Position numbers and translations under genes: made by a program
Assembly (NCBI GenBank): GCA_963727755.1
Contig: CAVSHN010000011.1
Location: forward strand, 1 to 64,000
DNA from: DASYAN01 sp963727755
GTDB lineage: Bacteria > Chloroflexota > Ktedonobacteria > Ktedonobacterales > Ktedonobacteraceae
Direction of reading: 5' to 3'
DNA length: 64,000 nt
The notes under the pieces: model-generated
Told to the model about the DNA's origin: nothing
Database searches by the model: none
Seen by the model: the letters and a program-made list of their open reading frames with translations, nothing else
In this document: in pieces, positions 35,981 through 44,495 of the stretch
How the letters are laid out: the number at the start of each line of letters is the position of its first letter
Position numbering within the stretch: position 1 is the stretch's first letter

Positions 35981-37407
35981 CTAGGCTAGTGCCTGAGAAG
36001 TCTTGTTGAGAACCTCCTTCTGCGTAGTCTTGTTGGCAATGATGTCATGGGCCTGCTGCTTGAGAGTCTTGCTGGCTGCTTTGGGCTTTGGAGATGTGTC
36101 AGCGGCTTTGAGCCGAGACGTCTTGCTGATCGTCTTCTGCTTGGTGTCGGTTCCCTCTGGTTCTCTTGGATGGGAAGCCCCATCCTCTTTGGTGAGAGTC
36201 ACGTTGTAGCCGAGCTGCTCGAGACGCTGGACGGCACGATGCTCAATGCGATCGGCATCAAGCTGATCAAAGTAGTCCTCTCCTAAATCTTGGTAGGGTT
36301 TATTATCCTTGAGCATGTGATAGATGATCACCAAGAGCTTATGGGCCACAGCGATGATGGCTCGCTTCTTGCCACGCCAACGAGCGATGCGATGATAAAA
36401 AGCGGAGAGGTAGTTATCTTTCATACGCGCGACGATCCAAGCCATCTCGCACAAGACCCCTCGCAAATACGGATTGCCTTTGGTCGTCTTGCCACTTTTG
36501 CGTTTGCCTGCACTTTCGCAATTGCCTGGGCAGACACCAGCCCATGAGGCTAAATGAGCATCGGAGGGAAAACGCATCATATCGACTCCAATCTCTGCAA
36601 TCACCGTGGCAGCGCCCGCCTGCAGTTGAACGGGCAAGCTTTGGATCAAAGTGACCGCATCCTGATAAGCAACCAGTCGATCGTCAATCTCTTGTTGCAC
36701 TTTCTCGATGGACTGCTCCAAAAAATCTGTGTGTGCCAAGATCTGTTGCAGCAGAAACTGGTGATGGGGCTCACTCGGCCTTCTAAAGCAAGTCGCAGGT
36801 CAGGGAGCTTGGCCCTCAAGCGTCCACGAGCCAGCTCTGCCAATGCATCAGGGTCCTTACTTCCCTCGATTAAGGCATCAAGCATATCCCGTCCGCTCTT
36901 GCCTAAGACATTGGTTGCAACCGCTGCAAGCTTAATATTCGCCGTCTCGAGCACTTTTTGGAGCCGATTGATCTCTTGTGCTCGCTCTTGCACCAGTGTC
37001 TTACGATAGCGCGTCAAGTCGCGTAACTGCCGAATAGGTGCTGGCGGGATGAAACTGGCCGTGAGCAACCCATGACGCAACAAATCGGCGAGCCACTGAC
37101 TATCCTTCACATCGGTCTTTCGTCCTGGGACCGCCTTCATATGTTGAGCATTGACCAAAATGATGTTGCGTCCCTCTTCTAACAGGTTGAAGACTGGACG
37201 CCAAAATGTGCCCGTTGATTCCATTGCTACTACCTCTACCCCATGGCTGCGTAACCAATCGTCTAAGGCCAACAAATCGCTGGTCATCGTTGAAAACGTT
37301 CGCAGGTGTTCTTCCACATGGCCATCGGGATGGGTGATCATGATCGTGGTCACGGCTGTCTTCTTGTGCAGGTCTATGGCTGCACATCGTTCATAGACAA
37401 CTTGCAT
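35981..37407 (-). pseudogene. IS110-family transposase (DEDD), one frameshift
   Basis: Bridge-RNA-guided recombinase family. The N-terminal half (37407 to about 36760) has the RuvC-like DEDD residues: CAAIDLHKKTAV, VVAMESTGTFWRP, and the aspartate pair in RKTDVKDSQWLADLL. Near 36760 the frame shifts. The C-terminal half continues QSLPVQLQAGAATVIAEIG, then FPSDAHLASWAGVCPGNCES, which holds the catalytic serine region of the Tnp domain, then KTTKGNPYLRGVLCEMAW and a long Lys/Ser/Thr-rich tail (residues after about 395) that most IS110 enzymes lack. ATG at 37407. Native IS110 genes need no frameshift, so this copy is broken. Confidence 0.85.
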
Positions 37408-37735
37408 CTCTTTCTCCTACTGGCTTGATCCAGCAAGAGGTGCGAATGACGGACAAGTTTCCTACGCGTGCTCTTCCTTTGCAGGAGGCGACAGTCATCT
37501 CTTCTGGGCGCACCTGTGTCAGCTTTCTCAACGGGTTCATCGCACCATCAAGCATAACGACCTCGCTCGCTGGTCTCTTCTATTCTACCCCATTTTCATT
37601 CCCGTCTCTGCCTCAAAGAGACATGATGCTTTCTCAAGAGATCGATCTTGGGCTCCTTGGTTGCTGGCAACAGTGTATACAAATGGGTGGCATGTTTGTC
37701 AACAATCGTTGCGCCATCCAAATCCCACCAGCGGA
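37408..37735 (-). ncRNA. Candidate bridge-RNA region of the IS110 element
   Basis: About 330 bases with no credible gene lie directly upstream of the transposase. In IS110-group elements this left-end segment encodes the structured bridge RNA that pairs with target and donor DNA. I see small stems (TTGCTGGCAA) but did not fold it. It is called by position only. Confidence 0.3.
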
Positions 37736-39163
37736 TCACCTCATAGTTGAGGATGAGCGACGTTCTATCTCCACATTTTGGGGCACCTCGTCCACGCGAG
37801 CCGGAATAGCATCACGCAGTGGTAGTGTCGGAACCGTTGGTGCAGGCTTGGTGCGCAATTGGGCGCAAGTGGCTAGAGCCTGAGCGTGGCGTGTCGTGAT
37901 CTTCGTCACCCGACTCACCAAGAAGATAAAGCCAATGAATGCTAGCCAGTTGACAATCCCTAGTACTACCAGATAGACCCAGACAGGTGCCCAGCTAAAC
38001 ATGAAGTAGAGCAGAGCCACAATGATAATATTGCCCAGGGTCACTGGCATCAGGATCAGCCAAGCAAACTGCATCAACTGGTCGGCACGCAGGCGTGGTA
38101 GTGTTGTGCGAACCCAGATGAAGACGAAGCACATGGCATAGACTTTGAGAATGAAGTAGCCTAGCGCTAGGATGTTGCCAATGAAACCCCATAGGAGGCT
38201 GTGCAGGCCTGTCAGGAAGGACACGCCAGGTCCAGAGAAGCCACCTAGGAACATATAGCTAGTCACCGCTGTCACAATCGTCATATTGCCATATTCACCC
38301 AGAAAGAACATGGCCCAGCGCATACCGCTATACTCTGTCAGATAGCCAGCTACCAGTTCTGACTCAGCCTCTGGTAGATCAAAAGGTGCCCGGTTCGTCT
38401 CTGCTAGACCACAGGTGTAGTAGACAATGAGCATCAGCGGCTGAACAAGAATAAACCAAGCCCACGGAGTAAATCCTTCAAAAATGAAGTCAAGTATTAG
38501 TATTCCTGTATGGTGCCAGACGTTCTGGAACTGCATAATCTGGATAAATGAGATCGTCCCGATGCCATCGCTAGCAGACTTGGGATAGCCTGGCTGACCT
38601 GCCAGGACACTCGTCAGCATTATCACACCAACCAGACCCAGCACCAGTGGTAGTTCATACGAAATCATCTGTCCAGCAGCACGCAAACCACCGATCAGCG
38701 AATATTTGTTATTCGAACTCCAGCCAGCCATGATCACGCCGATTACATCTACAGAACTCATCGCCACTAGAAAGATAAGACCTGTTGCTAGAGGGATACC
38801 TGGGATCTGAATATACGGTGAGAGCGGTAAGACTGCGAAAGATGCGATCACCGGAGCAATAAAGACGGATGGTGCAATCAGGAAAAGCACTTTGTCCGTC
38901 TTGCTGGCGTGAATGTCTTCTTTTAAGAGCAATTTTATCACGTCAGCAACCGTTTGCAGCAGACCCCACGGGCCAGTATGCAGAGGACCATAGCGATCCT
39001 GCATCCATGCCATCACCTTACGCTCAGCGAGCACTAGAATTGTTGCACTCGTTAAGACAAAGCCGAAGATTGAGAGGAGGGCAACTATAAACTGCAGAAA
39101 ATCCCAGGAAAGAATGCCATGCAAAAGTTGCGTCCCTATATCATCAGCTAATAATAAACCCAT
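37736..39163 (-). CDS. nuoH: NADH-quinone oxidoreductase subunit H
   Basis: 475 residues; the usual length is about 330-420. Complex I membrane subunit at the junction of the quinone site. Seen: ILVLAERKVMAWMQDRYGP, GLLQTVADVIKLLLKEDI, GWSSNNKYSLIGGLRAAGQM, AETNRAPFDLPEAESELVAG and the MRWAMFFLGEYGN loop, with all acidic quinone-chamber residues. There are eight or nine membrane helices. An extra C-terminal tail after the last helix (from about residue 430, Pro/Thr-rich and then ERRSSSTMR) runs up to the IS110 region and may be partly foreign. It ends the visible nuo operon; nuoI and later genes do not follow. Confidence 0.93.
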   Translation of the reverse strand: MGLLLADDIGTQLLHGILSWDFLQFIVALLSIFGFVLTSATILVLAERKVMAWMQDRYGPLHTGPWGLLQTVADVIKLLLKEDIHASKTDKVLFLIAPSVFIAPVIASFAVLPLSPYIQIPGIPLATGLIFLVAMSSVDVIGVIMAGWSSNNKYSLIGGLRAAGQMISYELPLVLGLVGVIMLTSVLAGQPGYPKSASDGIGTISFIQIMQFQNVWHHTGILILDFIFEGFTPWAWFILVQPLMLIVYYTCGLAETNRAPFDLPEAESELVAGYLTEYSGMRWAMFFLGEYGNMTIVTAVTSYMFLGGFSGPGVSFLTGLHSLLWGFIGNILALGYFILKVYAMCFVFIWVRTTLPRLRADQLMQFAWLILMPVTLGNIIIVALLYFMFSWAPVWVYLVVLGIVNWLAFIGFIFLVSRVTKITTRHAQALATCAQLRTKPAPTVPTLPLRDAIPARVDEVPQNVEIERRSSSTMR

Positions 39164-39186
39164 ACGATAACTCCAATGGATGTAAT

Positions 39187-40308
39187 TTACCTATCAACTT
39201 CACCTAATACAATATCCAGGCTCCCCAAAATTGCCACTGTATCGCTCATCTTGTGACCACGCAGCAATTCAGGTAGAATTTGTAAATTTACAAAAGAGGG
39301 GCCACGCAATTTGGCACGCCAGGGATATTCACTGCCGTCGCTGATGAGGTATACTCCTTGTTCGCCCTTGCTACTCTCAATGGCAAAATAGGTTTCACCT
39401 CGTGGTGTACGCAATGCAATAGGTGTACGTGTGCTGATGGGACCGCCAGGCAACTTATCGATTGCCACACGACAGAGACGGATGCTCTCGACAATCTCCT
39501 GCATGCGAACCCTGTAGCGAGCATAGCAGTCGCCTTCCTGTCGCACCTGTGGATTGACCGCAACTTCACGATATGCCATATACGGGCAATTCACGCGCAG
39601 ATCCCAGTTAACGCCACTGGCACGCAGCATCGGCCCCGTCAATCCATAGGCCAATGCCTGCTGCGGATCAATGTAGCCTACACCCTGAGTACGGGATTCA
39701 AAAATCTCATTGCCGGTAATCAGCCCTTCTAGTTCGCCCATATTCTTCTCAAACTGATCAAGAAATGCCTGACAATCTTTCAGCCAACCTTTGGGAAAGT
39801 CATGCAGAACGCCGCCTACACGCATATAATTTACGTTAAAGCGACTCCCACCTAACGCCTCAAAGAGCGAAAGAATACCTTCGCGATCGCGGAATGTCCA
39901 CAGAACTGGTGTAAAGGCACCTAGGTCTAGCAAATATGTCCCAATTGCTACCAGATGACTGGCAATACGCTGCATCTCATTGGTGAGTAGACGGATATAC
40001 TGTGCACGTCGAGGTACTTCAAGCCCCATCAACTGCTCTACTGCTCCTACATAGGCAGTCTCGTTGAGCATGGGAGAGAGATAGTCAGCATTGTCCATAT
40101 AGCGGATGCCACCCATAAATGGGCAATTCTCCAGAATTTTCTCGATACCACGGTGTAGGTAGCCGATGACTGGAGTACAGCCAGTGACCGTTTCGCCCTC
40201 CAAGCTCAGGACTAGGCGTAACACTCCATGTGTGCTGGGATGCTGTGGTCCCATGTTGAGCAACATCTCTTGTGAGTGTGGCCCCTCTCGCGATTGAAAC
40301 TCTTCCAT
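39187..40308 (-). CDS. nuoD: NADH-quinone oxidoreductase subunit D
   Basis: 373 residues. The 49-kDa-type subunit that forms the quinone-binding cavity with NuoB. Seen: MLLNMGPQHPSTHGVLRLVL, YLHRGIEKILE, YMDNADYLSPMLNETAYVGA, GALTPVLWTFRDREGI region, GGSRFNVNYMRVGGVLHDF and the C-terminal CDLVLGEVDR-type ending (here GSLDIVLGEVDR). It is complete, and 23 bases separate it from nuoH. Confidence 0.95.
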   Translation of the reverse strand: MEEFQSREGPHSQEMLLNMGPQHPSTHGVLRLVLSLEGETVTGCTPVIGYLHRGIEKILENCPFMGGIRYMDNADYLSPMLNETAYVGAVEQLMGLEVPRRAQYIRLLTNEMQRIASHLVAIGTYLLDLGAFTPVLWTFRDREGILSLFEALGGSRFNVNYMRVGGVLHDFPKGWLKDCQAFLDQFEKNMGELEGLITGNEIFESRTQGVGYIDPQQALAYGLTGPMLRASGVNWDLRVNCPYMAYREVAVNPQVRQEGDCYARYRVRMQEIVESIRLCRVAIDKLPGGPISTRTPIALRTPRGETYFAIESSKGEQGVYLISDGSEYPWRAKLRGPSFVNLQILPELLRGHKMSDTVAILGSLDIVLGEVDR

Positions 40309-40369
40309 AATATCTATGAACTCGGAATGAGTGTCTTAATTCGTCGACATAAGCTTCCTCTATTTATAA

Positions 40370-40708
40370 TTACCTTCTGTGGCGCCACTTACGTAAACCA
40401 ATGCCGAAGTAGATTGACCACGTTAGCGCTAGCAAGATGGCCAGACCACCCAGTGCATAGCGGTTAGGGTCGGTGGTGAGAAAGATATATGAGATCGCAA
40501 ATCCCCAGCATCCAAGCGCAACCATTGCAGCCATCACCAAATTCATGAAACTCTGTTCTTTGGGAGCTGCCCGTCTTACTGGCCGCGTAGTGGCGGCACG
40601 AACAGTACCAGCGTTCTGCTGTGGGGAAGAGTGGGCAGTTTGTTTCTTATGCACTTGCATAGAGCGAATACTGCCAGTTCCTTTTTTCCGCGTTTTAGTT
40701 TTAGGCAT
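40370..40708 (-). CDS. Small two-helix membrane protein, CrgA-like
   Basis: 112 residues. A basic N-terminus MPKTKTRKKGTGSIR, a Gln/Ala/Thr-rich linker, then two membrane helices (NLVMAAMVALGCWGFAISYI and LGGLAILLALTWSIYFGIG) and a basic end. The MPKxKxRKK start with two C-terminal helices resembles the CrgA family of division-site proteins in actinobacteria, but the linker is longer, and the match rests on layout and a short motif. It lies inside the nuo operon between nuoC and nuoD, an unusual place. Confidence 0.6.
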   Translation of the reverse strand: MPKTKTRKKGTGSIRSMQVHKKQTAHSSPQQNAGTVRAATTRPVRRAAPKEQSFMNLVMAAMVALGCWGFAISYIFLTTDPNRYALGGLAILLALTWSIYFGIGLRKWRHRR

Positions 40709-40745
40709 ACACTGACTCGCATTCTAGCTGTGCTTTATTTGCCTT

Positions 40746-41486
40746 TTACTCTTTGTTCTTGTTACTTGGCCCTGACTCTCCTTCAGGCATAGCCTCATGT
40801 ACATTGGCCTTTTCCACATAGCCTTCGAAGGCGTAACCAAAAGTTGGCGTCCCTGGATGCAGGCGCTCTTCCATTCCCTGTCCCAGTTTATTCTGCACGA
40901 CATGCTCAACACCACGCTGCTGAAATTGCCCGGCAACTGCCACATTGGGATTAACTTGGGTCGTTGCGGGTGGCTTAACTGTCAATGGCACTTGATGGAA
41001 ACTCTTGAGTAGTGGATATCCCTCAAAATCGTCGTCCAGTAACATACGTCGCAGATCGGGGTGACCAGCGAAGTGAATGCCAAACATATCATAAGTCTCG
41101 CGCTCGAGCCAGTTTGCCGTTTGCCAAACAGATACCACGCTATCGACTTCTGCCTTCTGATTATTCAGACGTACTTTGAGCTGGATCAACTGACCGTGCT
41201 TGATCGAGCGAATATGATAGACCGTCTCCAGATGGTCAAGCATATCGACGCCGGAAATAGAAGATAATAGATCAAAGCCAAGCTGGTCTCGTAGGAAGCG
41301 GCAAACAGCTACTAGATGCTCACGCTCAATTTCTAGTCCCAAGTAGTCACCTTTCTGTGGAACTGGGGCTACGGGTTTGCCAGTGATCTGTGCAATCGGG
41401 GCTAAATCGCGAGCCAGTGCTGCATTCTGGTCTCGGTAACCAGTTGTAGCGCTCGGAATATTAGTTGAACGAGGTACTAAATCCAT
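40746..41486 (-). CDS. nuoC: NADH-quinone oxidoreductase subunit C
   Basis: 246 residues. The 30-kDa-type peripheral-arm subunit. Seen: LGFDLLSSISGVDML, then SVVSVWQTANWLERETYDMFGIHFAGHPDLRRMLLDDDFEGYPLLKSF with the family signature ERE-x-YDM-x-GI-x-F split across it. A C-terminal extension of about 65 residues after the normal end is Gln/Asn-rich and charged. ATG 41486 overlaps the last codons of nuoA by 10 bases. nuoB, which usually stands between nuoA and nuoC, is absent here, and NuoC is not fused to it. Confidence 0.92.
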   Translation of the reverse strand: MDLVPRSTNIPSATTGYRDQNAALARDLAPIAQITGKPVAPVPQKGDYLGLEIEREHLVAVCRFLRDQLGFDLLSSISGVDMLDHLETVYHIRSIKHGQLIQLKVRLNNQKAEVDSVVSVWQTANWLERETYDMFGIHFAGHPDLRRMLLDDDFEGYPLLKSFHQVPLTVKPPATTQVNPNVAVAGQFQQRGVEHVVQNKLGQGMEERLHPGTPTFGYAFEGYVEKANVHEAMPEGESGPSNKNKE

Positions 41487-41845
41487 CTGGTTACTCCCTT
41501 ACGCCATGCATAAACTAATCCAAGTGCGAGCACAATGATGAAGAAGAGCATTTCAAAAAAGCCAAACAGACTGAGTTGTTTGAAAATAACTGCCCAGGAA
41601 ATGATGAAAACGATATCTACATCGAAGGCCACAAAGAGCAGTGCAAAGATATAGAAGCCAAGTGGATATTGCACCCAAGCCAACCCGATGGGTGTCTCAC
41701 CAGACTCATATGTTTGCTCTTTTGCTTTTGTCCTTTTGTGAGGGGACACTAAGTTTGAGAACACAGTGGCCACAATGACAAATACGAAGCCTGCGGCAAA
41801 CAGAATACCTGCATATAAATAGCCAACGTTAGCTGGTGTTGACAC
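41477..41845 (-). CDS. nuoA: NADH-quinone oxidoreductase subunit A
   Basis: 122 residues from GTG 41845, with GGGAGGAT seven bases upstream; a longer frame to 41941 has no family match. Three membrane helices. Family signature: QTYESGETPIG in the loop (most relatives have YECG; serine replaces the cysteine), then WVQYPLGFYIFALLFVAFD with the conserved acidic residue, then VDIVFIISWAV. It is first in the nuo operon and overlaps nuoC. Confidence 0.93.
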   Translation of the reverse strand: MSTPANVGYLYAGILFAAGFVFVIVATVFSNLVSPHKRTKAKEQTYESGETPIGLAWVQYPLGFYIFALLFVAFDVDIVFIISWAVIFKQLSLFGFFEMLFFIIVLALGLVYAWRKGVTRWI

Positions 41846-41954
41846 GAAAAAATCCTCCCGACAACAAGCCTCTGCACCGAGGCCATAAAATGCTATGTTG
41901 ATTATAGCATGATGGGGAAGGAGCGACAACGTGCCTAACATTCATTGCTCTCGG

Positions 41955-44454
41955 TTAGATCTGTGGCATCTGCACCGTATCAGGCTTAGCGAGCACATCA
42001 ATTTTTGGCATACCAGTTACCTTTGTAGGCTCAGCAACATTAACCACAATCACACTCACATTGTCTTCACCGCCGCCCTCATAAGCTGCATGGACGAGTG
42101 CCTCGCTGATAGCTACTGGGTTCTCCGGGATTTTGACCACACCTTCAATCTTAGGATCGCGCACCATATCCCACAGGCCATCCGAACACAGGAGGAGCTT
42201 ATCACCTTCCTGCAACTCAACTTTGAACAGGTCAATCTCCACATGAGGCTTTTCACCTAAACTCCGATAAATGTGACTGCGCTTCGGATGGGTATAGATA
42301 TCATCGGGTTTGATAATACCTGCCTCAACCAAGCTTGCTACCACAGAGTGGTCGTTGGTAATCTTTTTCAGGCCATCTTGCTCGCGATAGAGATAGGTCC
42401 GGCTATCTCCGACGTTGACGATATAGGCAAGGTTATCAACGACGAGTGTGCCAGTCACTGTTGTTCCCATGTCACCGCGTTGGTCCATATTCCGCTGGTG
42501 CACCGCCTGATTTGCATGCTGAATGCCTTCGATCAGCAATTTAGCGTATTCATCATGGGATAATGGTGCATTCTTAGACAATCTGGGCAATATGTGCTCG
42601 ATGATCGTCTGAATTGCTAGACGACTTGCATGCTGTCCATTAGCATGGCCTCCCATGCCATCGGCAATGATAAACAAACCATATGGATGAGTTGTTGACG
42701 CTTCATCAATCGATCCCTGTGCGGCGAAGAGGCTATCTTCGTTTGGCTTGTGTTTTCTCTTAAGACCCACATCTGAACGTGTGCCAACCGCTAATTTGAA
42801 AGGCGTCCCACTTTGTTGACGTCTGCTGGAAATTTCTGTCTTTGCTTGTTCATCAGGCTGCTTACTCGCTACATCTGATGTTATCTCTTGGGTTGGTTGC
42901 TCTGGTATGGAAGTGGCAGGCATGGTGGGTACAGGTGGCGATGTTGGCTGGTCTGACAGCGCGTGATTAGGCACGGCAGGTCTACCGGCTATCTGGGAAC
43001 GTAGGTGCATGCCGGACTCTGTTGGAGAGAGCAGTAGACGACATTTAGAGCAGTAATTTGCCCCTTTGGGGACGTTTTCCCCACAACGTGGGCAGGTCAA
43101 TTGTTTTATAATAGACTGTGTTGGTGCTATGGCGGGGCATTCCTGTGTTGGTTGCTGATAGAGAGGTTGCTGTGTCGCCTCCATTGCAGTGATCTGTTGT
43201 GCTTTAGCCCGCTCCATTGCAGCGATCTGCTGTGCATCAATTGTTGCCCGTCGAGCAGCCTCTGCCAGATCATTTTTCAGGGCCCGTTGATGCCGAGCGC
43301 GTAGTACAGTGATCAGCAGGAGGAGCACTGCAAGCAGCCCTATGATGACAAGCATTAATTGCCAGAGAGTAATAGACACTCCAGCAATGGTGATCGTGTT
43401 TGTGGAATCGGATTGATTATTACCACTGTGACTGTCAGCAGGATTTGCAGGAGCAGCAAGAAGTTGCGCTGCTTGAAAGCTCGGGTTGGCATTTATCGCT
43501 AGCTGAAATTGTGTACGTGCTCTTTGATAATCCCCTTTGTCATAAGCATCCATGCCACTTTGCCATCCATCTTGAACTTTATTACCAAGGGGAGAGCCTG
43601 CTGTGTTCTGCTTGATGAAGGTTTCTATACCCTTAAGAGGTTCAGAGGAGCCTTTGAGGTACAAATCAGCCAGTTGGCCATTGCTATTGATCAAAGGCAT
43701 GCCTGCTTCAAGTGTCGCCGTCGACGAAAGCGCTTTGGGTGTACGAAATTGTGCTGCCTGGGTTTGGAATGCTTGAACTTCTGCTGAATTGGAACTAGCA
43801 AGAGATGGGGTTGGTAAGGGAGGCTGAGTACTGGTATGAGATGTGGCTACTGTGCTGGCCCCCGTCGTCAATTCAACACCCATGTTCTGGTCCTGGGAAC
43901 TCGGTTGTTGGGCAAGATCAAGAAAGGGTAACAATTCGATTCTGTGTACTTCGACCACCTAAAGCGAAGAGGGCCGGGCCACTCTGACAGACCTGATCTT
44001 GGCAGGCTACCGATCCAATAGTTCCCGGCAAAATAAATTCCTGCTGGTTATAAGCCGTACTCAAATAGACATCAATCTTGGTTAATGTTGCCTGCGGACG
44101 CCCGTCTGCACACAGAGCTGTATCCTTGTTCACCAGAGAGCTGTCAGTCAAGACCCAATTGCTCTGATCATCTGGATTGCGTGCTGACCAGCTGGCAACG
44201 ATAGCTCCCAAGCCCGTACAGAAGACTTTCTCGGAATTGTCGGATTTCTCATATGTCACTAGCAAGCGGACGACAGAGACACCCGCACGCAAAATGCCCA
44301 GATTACCTGCTGGCTGATTCGCTAACTGAGCAGCGAAAGCGGTAGAGGAGAGCGCCAGCCAAATAATGAGTAACCCACCGAGCACAGAAAATGCGGGTAG
44401 GTGGCGTTTGCTGCCTTGTCTCCTAGAAACGAGACTTTGCGTACTCATAGACAC
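41955..44454 (-). pseudogene. PP2C-type phosphatase with an exported protease-like domain, one frameshift
   Basis: First piece (from ATG 44454): signal anchor, then AGVSVVRLLVTYEK and VFCTGLGAIVASW, a trypsin-like beta-barrel pattern, but the place of the catalytic histidine (VLTDSSLVN) has none, so it is not a protease. The frame ends at 43918; a second frame continues FLDLAQQPSS, a TPR-like pair (AYDKGDYQRARTQFQLAINA), a membrane helix (LWQLMLVIIGLLAVLLLL), a zinc ribbon (CPRCGENVPKGANYCSKC) and a cytoplasmic PP2C domain (NEDSLF, IIADGMGGHANG, GDMGTTVTG, VNVGDSRTYLY, LCSDGLWD, EDNVSVIVVN). It lies just downstream of a Ser/Thr kinase, so the two probably act on the same targets. One small indel at about 43930 separates sensor and phosphatase. 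Confidence 0.82.
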
Positions 44455-44495
44455 ATTCCCTTCATGCCGAATTATAGTGCACAGAAATTTGGCTT

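Larger units (their letters stand above)
35948..37735 (-). mobile_element. IS110-family insertion sequence, inactive as read
   Basis: One transposase gene (35981-37407) flanked by a hairpin at its 3' side and about 330 bases of non-coding sequence at its 5' side, the layout of IS110-group elements. It sits just after nuoH and may have split the complex I operon. Exact ends were not found, so boundaries are approximate. Confidence 0.6.

Noticed and set aside
37425..37883. Rightward open frame between IS110 and nuoH
   Set aside because: It runs antisense into nuoH, has random composition and no ribosome site.
40746..41486. NuoB fused to NuoC
   Set aside because: The NuoC C-terminal extension has no cysteines or NuoB motifs.
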